Shown: positions 27,575 through 36,263 of the stretch, piece by piece | Position numbering within the stretch: the first letter of the stretch is position 1 | How the letters are laid out: every line of letters begins with the position of its first letter | Source of the DNA: JACKCD01 sp041390905 | GTDB taxonomy: Bacteria > Chloroflexota > Anaerolineae > Promineifilales > Promineifilaceae | DNA: 64,000 nucleotides | Assembly (NCBI GenBank): GCA_041390905.1 | Contig: JAWKPA010000012.1 | Span: 930,001 to 994,000, forward strand | Direction of reading: 5' to 3' | Notes under the pieces: generated by a model | What the model was told of the DNA's origin: nothing | What the model saw: only the letters and a program-made list of their open reading frames with translations | Database searches by the model: none | Program-made: the position numbers and the translations under genes

Positions 27575-27871
27575 AGTTTGTAAAAATGGGTACAAACGTA
27601 AAAGCGACGATGTAGACACTATAGCATAGGATGGGTGATTTTGTTTTGTTATGTTTTCCCAAACTGTTTCTTATTTGTGTGGAAAGCTGTGAAAAGTTGT
27701 TGATGATTGTCTTTTATTTGTCTGATTGGTGTATTATGCGAATTTGTGCGCTTTTGTGTGCTATTCTTGGCAAAGTTGGCGACCTTGTAAGATCGCATAG
27801 AAGTTCGACTAGCAGTATGGTACTATTTGAGTGTTAAACAGGTGATTCTGGATGTGGCAGAGAGGAAGCTT
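27575..27871. other. Intergenic region before STAND ATPase gene
   Basis: The AT-rich stretch contains no coding pattern. It probably holds the promoter of the ATPase gene (TATTAT near 27733 is the best -10 candidate, without a good -35). A GAGAGGAAG just before 27872 marks the ribosome site. Confidence 0.4.
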
Positions 27872-29317
27872 ATGGCGAAGAGACTCATAGAAAAAAGTGA
27901 GCTAAAGCGAAAAATCCACAACGCTTTGCGAGCCTGGAAGAATGTTGATGGGGTAGATGGGGATGTGTTGAGTGATTTGTTGCTGGTGCGGCAGCGGCGG
28001 GATCGAGAGATGCTGACGACGCTGATTCCGGCAGTGGCGCTTCGTTTGGCGGCTAACGATATTTTGCTGGAGGGGTTGGATCTGCTCAAAGACCAGAATG
28101 AGGTGAATGCTAATATCTTGCGCGATCGTTTTTTGACTGGGCAAAAAACGGAGCAGGTGGCTAACAAAATTGGTTTTAGCACGGACACGGTGAACCGAAA
28201 GCAGCGTGAGGGGTTGGAGATGCTGACGGAGCTGGTGTGGCAAATGGAGGAGGATGCGCGGGCGCGTCGGGTGGAGCAGATGTTGGAGCAGTTGCCGCTG
28301 CCAACGTATTCGCGGTTGTTTGGGGTGGAGGAAAAGCTGGCAAAGTTGGTGGAGCAACTTTTGGGTGGTGAGGGGGTGGCGTATATAACGGCCGTTGAAG
28401 GCATGGGGGGGTTGGGCAAGACGGCGATGGTGGATGCGGCTATGCGGCAGGTTATTCCGGCTTTGCATTATGAGCGTATTTTTTGGGTGAGTGTGCCGCG
28501 CCCCATGCTTTTGGGGCAAAGCTCTGATTCGCCGGAGCATATGTTTGGGCGAATAATACATTCGCTGGCGCAGCAGATATGGCCGGGGCAGCCGCTGTCG
28601 TTAATTCCATCGGAGCAGCAGGCGCAGGTGGAGATGCTGCTGAAGGAGACGGCGTGTTTGGTGGTGATTGATAACCTGGAGAAGCCGTCAGATGTGGCGT
28701 ATTTGCTGGAGCGGTTGCCGCTAATGACGCAGCCAAGCCGCTTTTTGCTAACGTCGCGGACTAATGTGCAGATGGGACAAACGGCCGTTTACCGTCTTCT
28801 CCTCAATGAACTCTCCCTTCAGGATGCCGAATCATTAATGCGCCACCACGCTCACCAACAAGGCAGCACGATGCTTGACGACGCAGTTCCCGAAGATTTT
28901 GACGACATTTACAAGCTTACAGGTGGCAACCCCCTGGCTCTCAAAATGGTAGTGGATCTGCTCGACCGGTTTCCCCTGACACAGTTGTTAAGCGGGTTTT
29001 CTACTTCTCATGTAGAGCGAATTAACGTTGAGGTGTATGACCGTATTTATCAGCATACCTGGCAAACATTAAGTGAAGATGCCAAGTTGTTGTTACAAGC
29101 TATGCCGCTCATTGCCCAATCCGGTGCTACACCCGATTATTTGCGCCGTATGACCGAGCTGGATGCGGATGTGCTATGGGCAGCGATTCAGGAGTTGCTA
29201 ACCCGGTCTTTAATTGAAAGTCGTGGTTCGCTGCGTGAGCGGCGGTATGGCATTCACCAACTAACCGATTCATTTGTGCAGCGGAAAATCATTGGCGAAG
29301 GTGGCACAGCAGCATGA
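27872..29317 (+). CDS. STAND NTPase (NB-ARC type) with N-terminal HTH region
   Basis: A 481-residue protein; the ATG at 27872 is chosen for its GAGAGGAAG site. Residues about 45-120 resemble a sigma region-4-like helix-turn-helix (EQVANKIGFSTDTVNRKQREG). The NB-ARC ATPase follows: P-loop GMGGLGKTAM (about 190), Walker B CLVVIDNLE, sensor LLTSRT and the GGNPLAL motif, then a winged-helix-like segment. STAND proteins switch between ADP and ATP states on sensing a ligand through repeats. Here the repeats are on a separate protein encoded next (29314), overlapping as ATGA. Possible roles: transcription regulation or defence signalling. Confidence 0.82.
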   Translation: MAKRLIEKSELKRKIHNALRAWKNVDGVDGDVLSDLLLVRQRRDREMLTTLIPAVALRLAANDILLEGLDLLKDQNEVNANILRDRFLTGQKTEQVANKIGFSTDTVNRKQREGLEMLTELVWQMEEDARARRVEQMLEQLPLPTYSRLFGVEEKLAKLVEQLLGGEGVAYITAVEGMGGLGKTAMVDAAMRQVIPALHYERIFWVSVPRPMLLGQSSDSPEHMFGRIIHSLAQQIWPGQPLSLIPSEQQAQVEMLLKETACLVVIDNLEKPSDVAYLLERLPLMTQPSRFLLTSRTNVQMGQTAVYRLLLNELSLQDAESLMRHHAHQQGSTMLDDAVPEDFDDIYKLTGGNPLALKMVVDLLDRFPLTQLLSGFSTSHVERINVEVYDRIYQHTWQTLSEDAKLLLQAMPLIAQSGATPDYLRRMTELDADVLWAAIQELLTRSLIESRGSLRERRYGIHQLTDSFVQRKIIGEGGTAA

Positions 29318-30507
29318 GCGGTGACAGCCACAAGTTGAATACACCGTTTTTGCGAATTTTGCACAATACTTTGGTGGTATGGTTGGCTGATACCAGCAAG
29401 TTTAGCGAAGCACTCGTTCAAAAGCTGTTGGTTGAAGCTGAGAATCTATACCAAGTGCTGGATTTTGGCTTACGGCATGAGGCGACATGGGAGGTGGCTG
29501 CGCGGGTTGTGTGCCAGACGCGGCTATTTGCGTCGCGGTTGAGCCAGCAGAGAGTATGGCTAGAGCTAGTGGTAAGGGCATTGGTCTGGTGCCAAGAGGC
29601 AGGGCATCTGTGGGCAGAACTGTTGTTGGTGCAGGGGCAGTTGCAGCGTGACCTGGCCGAATTGAAAGCGGCGTTTGCTACATTTGCCGAGGCAGAGCCG
29701 ATGATCACGGAACTGGGCAATCGGGAATTAATAGTGCGCTTACTTTACAACCTGGCAGAGACTTATCAAGAGGATGATCAATTGCAGATTGCCAAGCAAC
29801 TATGTCTACAAGCTATTGAGCAACTAGAGGCGGGGGAAGACATGCCTTATTGGCGGGCGGCAACTCTGCATATTTTAGGAAATGCACAGCGTGATTTAGG
29901 CGAATTGGATGAGGCACTGGTGTCATTAAAGCAGGCTTTAGTCTTGGAAGAAAAAATGGGAGATAGTCTGGCTTATGTGCGGGTTCTGAATAATTTAGGT
30001 CGTACATTTGTTACGGCGGGGCAGTTTGAGCAAGCATTTATGGTGTTTACTGATTGTTTGGAATTATTAGCCGACATGCCGTATGAGAATGACAAGTTAG
30101 TTGTTTATATTACTTGTGGCTCTTTGTATGTTGAGCAATCTCAATTGGAACACGCAGAGGAATTTTTTACGAAAGCTATTGCGCTAGTACGCACGACCCC
30201 AATACCACTTAACAGTCAGGCAATCGTTTTTAACAATTTGGGTTATTTGTTTTTTCTACAAAAGCGTTTGGCGAATGCACGTTATTTTTTAGGTGAAGCC
30301 ATTACCTTGCGGCGGATGTTGTCACAAGATTTGCGGCTTGCTAATTCTATTGGCAGCTTGGGAGAGGTTTTATTGTGTGAGGGGGACAGGGAAGGTGCCA
30401 AGAGAGCCTTTGATGAGGCGTTGGCGTTGGTTGAGCCTTTACAGAATGTGCCGTGGGGGGCAAGGATGCGGCAGAGATTTGCGGATCAGCGACAGTTATG
30501 TATGTGA
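29314..30507 (+). CDS. TPR-repeat protein, partner of the STAND NTPase
   Basis: A 397-residue all-helical protein with about seven TPR units from residue 100 on (for example LIVRLLYNLAETYQ, AATLHILGNAQRDLGELDEA, YVRVLNNLGRTFVTAGQFEQA). It starts inside the ATPase gene (ATGA overlap at 29314-29317), so the two are translationally coupled and probably interact: TPRs are the usual C-terminal sensor of STAND proteins such as MalT, and here the sensor appears split off. A terminator-like hairpin follows at 30522. Confidence 0.82.
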   Translation: MSGDSHKLNTPFLRILHNTLVVWLADTSKFSEALVQKLLVEAENLYQVLDFGLRHEATWEVAARVVCQTRLFASRLSQQRVWLELVVRALVWCQEAGHLWAELLLVQGQLQRDLAELKAAFATFAEAEPMITELGNRELIVRLLYNLAETYQEDDQLQIAKQLCLQAIEQLEAGEDMPYWRAATLHILGNAQRDLGELDEALVSLKQALVLEEKMGDSLAYVRVLNNLGRTFVTAGQFEQAFMVFTDCLELLADMPYENDKLVVYITCGSLYVEQSQLEHAEEFFTKAIALVRTTPIPLNSQAIVFNNLGYLFFLQKRLANARYFLGEAITLRRMLSQDLRLANSIGSLGEVLLCEGDREGAKRAFDEALALVEPLQNVPWGARMRQRFADQRQLCM

Positions 30508-30521
30508 TGTGGACAGAAAAA

Positions 30522-30550
30522 ACAAAAGCCAGCCAAAGTGGCTGACTTTT
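30522..30550 (+). terminator. Hairpin after the STAND-TPR pair
   Basis: AAAGCCAGCCA and TGGCTGACTTTT form a near-perfect stem with a short loop, followed by TGTC rather than a long T-run. It probably ends the two-gene transcript. Confidence 0.6.
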
Positions 30551-30994
30551 GTCTCTGAATTAACAGGCTATGTTACTTGCTGCAAAGGCCTGCGCTCTCG
30601 CACTCTGTGGGGAGCATGACGCGGCCAGAAGCAGAAACAGGGCTGAGAAGAACGGCGAACAGGGATACAACGGCGACACTGTAAACGAACTTTTGCCAAA
30701 TGTTTTTAAGGGAATGCATGACGTGTTTACCTCCAAGGGTTGGTTGGTAACCGCGTTATGCAGCGCGCTGGGCCAGAGGCCACTCTAGAGTTAAACGGGT
30801 TAAAATTTGGTTTCTGTTGATAAGCCTTTTCTGTTCCGGAGCAGATATTTACAGGATAGCAGATGGGTACAGGCAAAGCCTGAGGGAGGTCTGAGGTTTT
30901 TCTGAAGTTTCTGACGGGTTTCTGAGGATTGACTGGGGAAGGGGGTGAATTTAAGAAGTGCCAGTTGCTGTGCATGGTGGCAGGAGGATGTATC
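30551..30994 (+). other. Intergenic region before AAA/winged-helix gene
   Basis: No supported gene; a 72-codon frame at 30570-30788 shows no ribosome site or family pattern. The last 200 bp should hold the promoter. AGGAGG at 30982-30987 is the ribosome site for 30995. Confidence 0.4.
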
Positions 30995-32437
30995 ATGGGA
31001 GAAACAAGAGGCAGCAGGGGGGAAAACGGCCGTTATCATTCAAATTTTCGTTTAAAAGAGCGAGAGATTATTTTGCGCTGGATTCGGGCTGGGGCGAGTG
31101 GATCTGTGGTGGGGCTGGCAGGAGCCGGTAAATCGAACTTGATTGGATATTTGTGTCGTGAACAGGACATTGAAGAGATAGAAGGGTTAGATGGCCGTTC
31201 TGTTGTATTAGTGCCGGTTGATCTAAATGATGTGCCAGACAACCATATTGCAACGTTCTATCGAATGATATTGCGTTCATTTCATGAAGTACGCTGGCAG
31301 TTTGGCGGGGGCCTGCAAGAAACATTAAGCGAGCTGTATCGGCAGCATCGCGCAGTAACGGATCCTTTTGTTTTACAAAGTGTTTTGCGTGAACTACTCT
31401 TACATTTAGATGACCAATATATGCAGGTTGTCCTGGTATTGGATCGTTTCGATGATTTTTGCAAACTGGCGGAGCAGGCAATGGCAAACACCCTGAAGGG
31501 TTTGCGTGATAGTTTTAAAGACACCCTTTGTTTTTTAGTGGGTATGCGTCAGGAAGCGGCTTATGTTTCAACCAATGATAAGCTGGGGGAATTGCGTGAG
31601 TTGGTTGATGCCCATATTTGCTGGGTTGGGCCAATGTCAGAAAATGATACGCGCCATATGTTGCAACAGCAGGCTGAGCAATTAGGGCGTGGCCTGGAAG
31701 AGGAGCAAGTAGCTGAATTGTGGCGTTTGACAGGTGGATATCCCGCCTTGGTACGGGTAGCTAGTGACTGGTGGCGCCTGGAAGGATATTTGCAAGAGAT
31801 TTCGGTTTGGGAAGATATTTTGCGCCATATGCCTAGCTTACAACACCGGCTTCGGGAGATTTGGGACGGGATACCACCTGATGAGCAAAACTTGCTGTTG
31901 GAAATTCAGCGTATCTGGCTGCAAACGGCTGTTGTTAACATGAGCAATGAAGAGATATGCCAGTCATTTGCCCATTTAAAACAGCAGCAATCTTATTTAT
32001 TCAGAACTTTAGCCACAAAAGGGTTGTGTGTTTGCCAGCCAGATCAGACCTGGCATCTTTTTAGTGCCTTGTTTGCAGATTTTGTGGCGGCAAATGTCGA
32101 GCGTGGTTATGAGGAAGTATGTTTGGATGAGGAAACATCAGAAATTTATCAGGGCAAACGGCCGTTAAGTGATTTATCGAATCTTGAACGTTCGGTCTTA
32201 ACTTTTTTTCTGGAAAATCCTCGCGTTAAATTGACAAAGGACGAATTGATTATGAACGCTTGGCCGAAGGAAGTAGTCGAGGGCGAAAATGTCAGTGATG
32301 AGAGTTTGTATCAGGTGATTTCGGCATTGCGACGTAAAATCGAACCGCTGCGCAGTAAAAAGCCGCGCTATATTGTGACGTGGCACGGTAGAGGGTATCA
32401 ATTTTTTCCGAACGGGCAGCCAAATGGTGAAGGTTGA
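30995..32437 (+). CDS. AAA/STAND-like ATPase with C-terminal winged-helix DNA-binding domain
   Basis: A 480-residue protein; AGGAGG 7 nt before the ATG fixes the start. An ATPase domain comes first (P-loop GLAGAGKSNL at about residue 43, Walker B VVLVLDRFDD) with a helical lid (LTGGYPALVRVA). The last 100 residues form an OmpR/PhoB-type winged helix (LTKDELIMNAWP, DESLYQVISALRRKIEP, RGYQFFP). It looks like an ATP-dependent transcription regulator. It follows the STAND/TPR pair with its own promoter region. Palindromes at 31024 (residues NGR) and 32157 (KRP). Confidence 0.82.
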   Translation: MGETRGSRGENGRYHSNFRLKEREIILRWIRAGASGSVVGLAGAGKSNLIGYLCREQDIEEIEGLDGRSVVLVPVDLNDVPDNHIATFYRMILRSFHEVRWQFGGGLQETLSELYRQHRAVTDPFVLQSVLRELLLHLDDQYMQVVLVLDRFDDFCKLAEQAMANTLKGLRDSFKDTLCFLVGMRQEAAYVSTNDKLGELRELVDAHICWVGPMSENDTRHMLQQQAEQLGRGLEEEQVAELWRLTGGYPALVRVASDWWRLEGYLQEISVWEDILRHMPSLQHRLREIWDGIPPDEQNLLLEIQRIWLQTAVVNMSNEEICQSFAHLKQQQSYLFRTLATKGLCVCQPDQTWHLFSALFADFVAANVERGYEEVCLDEETSEIYQGKRPLSDLSNLERSVLTFFLENPRVKLTKDELIMNAWPKEVVEGENVSDESLYQVISALRRKIEPLRSKKPRYIVTWHGRGYQFFPNGQPNGEG

Positions 32438-32467
32438 ATGTGACTGGCTTTAGCTTATAATTCCGGC

Positions 32468-32926
32468 ATGATGATTCAAGCTGGGGTTTTGCTGTTAGTG
32501 CTGCTGCTGATTTCCTGGGAGATGTGGCAGGATTTGCTGGTGGTGCAAAACGGCCGTTTTCTCACCCCCGCCCAACAAGAAGCCCTTACCTGGCAAATTG
32601 CCGCCCAGTATTTGGCTCTGTTTTTGTTCCTGGCCTTTTTGGTGTTGACAACGACGATGCCGTTGGCAACCTGGGTGCGCTGGGTGCTGGTGGGGGCGGT
32701 GGGGTTAACGGCCGTTTATACTGCCCACAACCTCCTCACCCACCAGCTCTATCTCTACCGTCGCCGTCCGCCCCGCCGACAGTTGGGCGAAAAAAGATCA
32801 TTACCCCAACGCCAAATCTTGCAAGGCATTGCCGCCGTCAGAAGCGGCCGTTGGTACCTCGTCGCCCTTGCCATCATGCTCATCTTCATGTTCTACCAAG
32901 AATACCGCTTTTTAACCGGAATTTGA
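32468..32926 (+). CDS. Small integral membrane protein
   Basis: A 152-residue protein with four hydrophobic helices (about residues 4-24, 45-65, 72-92 and 130-148) and a basic loop (YRRRPPRRQ, about 97-105). No family recognised. It converges on pstB with only 2 nt between the stop codons, leaving no room for separate terminators. Palindromes at 32549 (NGR) and 32707 (TAV). Confidence 0.65.
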   Translation: MMIQAGVLLLVLLLISWEMWQDLLVVQNGRFLTPAQQEALTWQIAAQYLALFLFLAFLVLTTTMPLATWVRWVLVGAVGLTAVYTAHNLLTHQLYLYRRRPPRRQLGEKRSLPQRQILQGIAAVRSGRWYLVALAIMLIFMFYQEYRFLTGI

Positions 32927-32928
32927 TC

Positions 32929-33690
32929 CTACCCCTGCCGACCCGTAATGTACGATTCCGTTAACTCCTGCTTTGGATTCGTAAACAACTCCCCCGTTGG
33001 CGCAAACTCAACCAATTCGCCCAGCCAGAAAAAGCCCGTCCAGTCCGACGCCCGTGCCGCTTGCTGCATGTTGTGGGTTACGATCACAATCGTGTATTCG
33101 TCTGACAGCTCCCGCATCAGCTCCTCCACCGACAGCGTTGCCACCGGATCCAGTGCTGAACAAGGCTCATCCATCAAAATCACCTCTGGCCGCACTGCCA
33201 CCGCCCGCGCAATGCACAGTCGCTGCTGCTGCCCAGGGTTCAACTCTGTTGCCACATGATCCAGCCGATCCTTCACCTCATCCCACAAAGCCGCTTCCTT
33301 CAAGCTCGCTTCCACAATGCTGTCTAGCTCGGCCCCTTTTTGGGCAATACCCAGCACCCGTGGCCCAAACGCCACGTTGTTGTAAATACTTTGCGGGAAC
33401 GGATTCGGCCGTTGGAACACCATCCCCACCCGCTGCCGCAAATCCACCACATCCACATCCGGGTCATACACATTTTTGCCATTGAGCAGCACCTTGCCTT
33501 CGGCCCGCGCACTGCTAATCGTGTCGTTCATCCGGTTCAGCGACCGCAAAAACGTAGATTTGCCGCAGCCCGATGGCCCAATCAGCGCCGTGATCTGGTG
33601 TTCCCGGATGGGGAGGTTCAAGTTTTTTAACGCCTGAAAATCCCCATAGTAGAAATTAAAATTCTCAACATTAATCTTGTTTTTGATCAT
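32929..33690 (-). CDS. pstB: Phosphate ABC transporter ATP-binding protein, altered signature
   Basis: A 253-residue PstB-type ATPase. Walker A is GPSGCGKST, the Q-loop VFQRPNPFP, Walker B VILMDEPCSALDP with catalytic Glu, and the H-loop VTHNM. The signature normally reading LSGGQ is LNPGQ (LNPGQQQRLCIAR), so its half of the partner's ATP site is altered. It is the last gene of pstSCABB, 5 nt after the second PstB, which has the opposite set of defects. It should energise high-affinity phosphate uptake as part of a heterodimer. Confidence 0.92.
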   Translation of the reverse strand: MIKNKINVENFNFYYGDFQALKNLNLPIREHQITALIGPSGCGKSTFLRSLNRMNDTISSARAEGKVLLNGKNVYDPDVDVVDLRQRVGMVFQRPNPFPQSIYNNVAFGPRVLGIAQKGAELDSIVEASLKEAALWDEVKDRLDHVATELNPGQQQRLCIARAVAVRPEVILMDEPCSALDPVATLSVEELMRELSDEYTIVIVTHNMQQAARASDWTGFFWLGELVEFAPTGELFTNPKQELTESYITGRQG

Positions 33691-33695
33691 CGTTA

Positions 33696-34457
33696 TTACC
33701 CAAAACGCCCCGTAATGTAATCTTCCGTCCGTTTGTCACGCGGATTCAGGAACATTTGCTGCTGCGAACCCACCTCAACCAACTCCCCATCCAGCATAAA
33801 TGCTGCACGGTCGGCCACTCGTGCCGCCTGCTGCACGCTGTGTGGAACCATAATGATGGTGTAGGTTTGTTTTAGCTCATAGAGCGACCGTTCAACCGTT
33901 GCCGTGGAAATCGGGTCAAGCCCAGAGGTGGGGTTGTCGAGCAGAATTACCTCAGGTTCAAGTGCCAAACTGCGTGCCAAACAGAGCCGCTGCTTCTGCC
34001 CACCCGACAGCGCAAAGGCAGAGCTATCGAGCCGGTCTTTGACTTCATCCCAAATGGCGGCCTGCTGTAGCCCACGTTCGACGCGCTCATCAATAACCAC
34101 CTTGTCACGAATGCCAGCCATCCGCAGCCCATAGGTCATGTTGTCATAGATGCTGCCCGGCAGCGGCGTGGGAATGGCAAACACCATGCTAATACGCCGC
34201 CGCAGGTCGGTAATATCGGTGCGCCGGGCAAAAACATCTTGCCCGTTGAATAAAATCTCACCTTCTCGTGTGATGCCTTCGGTCAGGTCAGAAAGCCGAT
34301 TCATTAGCCGCATGAGCGTGGTTTTGCCGCTGCGCGAGGGGCCAAACAGCACAAACAGTTCGTTGGGGCGCACATCCAGATTGATGTTTTTCAGCGCGTG
34401 TGTGCCGTCGGCGTAGGTGAGCGATGTGTTTTTTACAGAAATTTTTGCAGTTGTCAT
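33696..34457 (-). CDS. Second PstB-type ATPase, catalytic Glu and Q-loop Gln lost
   Basis: A 253-residue PstB paralogue (ATG at 34457, after an AAAAAGG). Walker A is GPSRSGKTT and the signature is intact (LSGGQKQR). The Q-loop reads VFAIPTPLP (Gln to Ala), Walker B reads VILLDNPTSGLDP (Glu to Asn), and the H-loop His is kept (MVPHS). On its own it should hydrolyse ATP poorly. Paired with the other PstB, its LSGGQ completes one good ATP site while its own Walker site is the degenerate one. It starts just after the pstA stop. Confidence 0.9.
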   Translation of the reverse strand: MTTAKISVKNTSLTYADGTHALKNINLDVRPNELFVLFGPSRSGKTTLMRLMNRLSDLTEGITREGEILFNGQDVFARRTDITDLRRRISMVFAIPTPLPGSIYDNMTYGLRMAGIRDKVVIDERVERGLQQAAIWDEVKDRLDSSAFALSGGQKQRLCLARSLALEPEVILLDNPTSGLDPISTATVERSLYELKQTYTIIMVPHSVQQAARVADRAAFMLDGELVEVGSQQQMFLNPRDKRTEDYITGRFG

Positions 34458-34471
34458 AGCTTTTTGCCTTT

Positions 34472-35317
34472 TTACCATTCCCGCCGCCGCCGCATGGTGG
34501 AGCGGATGAGGGTGGCAACCAACGTGAGGGACAGCACAATAAAGAGCAAGACCAATGCCGTGCCATATTGAATGCCCAGCGGCATCCCCGGCACCTGGGT
34601 GGCAATGACATAGAGGTGATAGGGCAGGGCCATGGACTGGTCGAAGATGGATTGGGGCAGGTTGGGCAGGTAGAAGGCGGCTACGGTGAAGAGGATAGGC
34701 GCTGTTTCCCCGGCGGCGCGACCTAGCCCCAAGATGACACCGGTGATGATGCCGGGCAGGGCGTGGGGCAGTACCTGGTTGCGAATGGTTTGCCAGCGGG
34801 TGGCACCGAGGCTGAGGCTGACAATGCGAAACTCTTGCGGTACTGACAAAATCGCTTCTTCGGCGGTGCTGATGATGACGGGCAGCGTCATGAGGCCGAG
34901 GGTGAGCGACCCGGCGATGATGGAGGTGCCGTAGTTGAGGAACAGGACAAACATGCCCAGCCCGAACAGCCCGTAAACGATGGAGGGGATGCCTGCCAGG
35001 TTGACGATGGCGAGGCGGATGGCGCGGGTGAGGGGGTTGTCTCCGGCGTATTCGGCCAGGTAGATGGCGGCACCAACGCCAAGGGGGATGGCAGCAACGG
35101 CCGTTCCCAAGGTCAGAAAGATCGTCCCCAGCAGCGCGGGGAAAATCCCGCCTTCAGTCATGCCGTTGCGCGGAGCTTGCGAAATAAACTCCCAGCTGAT
35201 GGTGCCGATGCCGTTATAGAGCATATAGAGAATAACGACAAGAATGGGAAGAACGACGATGGCAGAAACGGCCGTTATCACCCAAATTGCCAGACGTTGT
35301 GATTGTTGACGTGTCAT
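34472..35317 (-). CDS. pstA: Phosphate ABC transporter permease PstA
   Basis: A 281-residue permease with six hydrophobic helices and the ABC-coupling EAA region (EEAILSVPQEFRIVSLSLGATRWQ, positions near 34800-34860). PstA-typical segments NLAGIPSIVYGLFGLG and GRAAGETAPILFT are present. It forms the phosphate channel with PstC. Its start overlaps the pstC stop by 4 nt (ATGA). Two palindromes lie inside (35097, 35267). Confidence 0.93.
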   Translation of the reverse strand: MTRQQSQRLAIWVITAVSAIVVLPILVVILYMLYNGIGTISWEFISQAPRNGMTEGGIFPALLGTIFLTLGTAVAAIPLGVGAAIYLAEYAGDNPLTRAIRLAIVNLAGIPSIVYGLFGLGMFVLFLNYGTSIIAGSLTLGLMTLPVIISTAEEAILSVPQEFRIVSLSLGATRWQTIRNQVLPHALPGIITGVILGLGRAAGETAPILFTVAAFYLPNLPQSIFDQSMALPYHLYVIATQVPGMPLGIQYGTALVLLFIVLSLTLVATLIRSTMRRRREW

Positions 35318-36255
35318 ATCTGACCTCCGCGACGCCGCTTGCCACCGCCACCGACAAAATAGGTCGCCAGCGAATTAATGGCAAACGTGATGAGAAAAAG
35401 CACAATGCCGATGCCAAAGAGAACGCTGTAGTGCAGGCTTCCCTGCGCCACCTCACCCATCTCCGCTGCAATCGTCGCCGTCATCGTGCGAACTGGCTGG
35501 AACAATGCCCCCAGCCCCAAATCAGGAATGTTGGCCGCGTTACCCGTGACCAGCATCACCGCCATCGTTTCGCCGATGGCGCGGCCAATGCCCAGCATCA
35601 CCGCGATGACAATGCCCGACCGAGCGGCCGGCAGCACCACGCGCCAAATCGTTTGCCACTGCGTTGCTCCAATCGCCAATGCCCCGTCGCGGTACTCCTT
35701 CGGCACGGCATACAGCGCATCTTCGGTGATGCTGATGATGGTGGGCAGTGCCATGTAGGCCAAAATGAGCGAGCCAGTGAACGCCGTCAGGCCACTGGGC
35801 GCACCCATGCTTTGGATCAGCGGAGCCAGTGCCACCCAGCCAAAGAAGCCCAACACGATGGAAGGAATCCCTGCCAGCACCTCGATAAACGGCTTGAGGA
35901 TTTCGCGCTGCCACGGTGGGGCAATTTCGCCCAGGTAAATGGCGGTGGTTAACCCCAGCGGCACGGCGATGACCACCGCGCCAATGGTGACAAGCAGAGA
36001 GCCCGCCAGCAGTGGCAACAGCCCAAATTTGTCTTCAATGGGGTACCAGCGGCTGCTAAATAAATCTGAAAGGGGGACTTCTATAAAAGCGGGAAACCCT
36101 TCGCGCAGCAAAAAGAGAAAGATGAGTGTGATAATGAGGACGGCAGAAATGCCTGCCAGTCGGATCAGATTTTCAATAAACAGTTCGCGCCACTTAGTTG
36201 GGGCGCTGTCTCTGGTTGGGGTAGGGTTTGCGTTCAAATTGGTTTGCGTTGCCAT
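35314..36255 (-). CDS. pstC: Phosphate ABC transporter permease PstC
   Basis: A 313-residue permease with six helices, the PstC segments EVLAGIPSIVLGFFGW and GIGRAIGETMAVMLVTGN, and the coupling loop DALYAVPKEYRDGALAIGAT (near 35690). It pairs with PstA in the membrane. It lies 9 nt after pstS and overlaps pstA. Confidence 0.93.
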   Translation of the reverse strand: MATQTNLNANPTPTRDSAPTKWRELFIENLIRLAGISAVLIITLIFLFLLREGFPAFIEVPLSDLFSSRWYPIEDKFGLLPLLAGSLLVTIGAVVIAVPLGLTTAIYLGEIAPPWQREILKPFIEVLAGIPSIVLGFFGWVALAPLIQSMGAPSGLTAFTGSLILAYMALPTIISITEDALYAVPKEYRDGALAIGATQWQTIWRVVLPAARSGIVIAVMLGIGRAIGETMAVMLVTGNAANIPDLGLGALFQPVRTMTATIAAEMGEVAQGSLHYSVLFGIGIVLFLITFAINSLATYFVGGGGKRRRGGQI

Positions 36256-36263
36256 CGTGTTTC

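Noticed and set aside
28388..28397. Every palindrome copy marks a skew switch
   Set aside because: This copy is followed by a G-rich stretch; the switch comes only at the next copy (28780). The rule is a strong tendency, not absolute.
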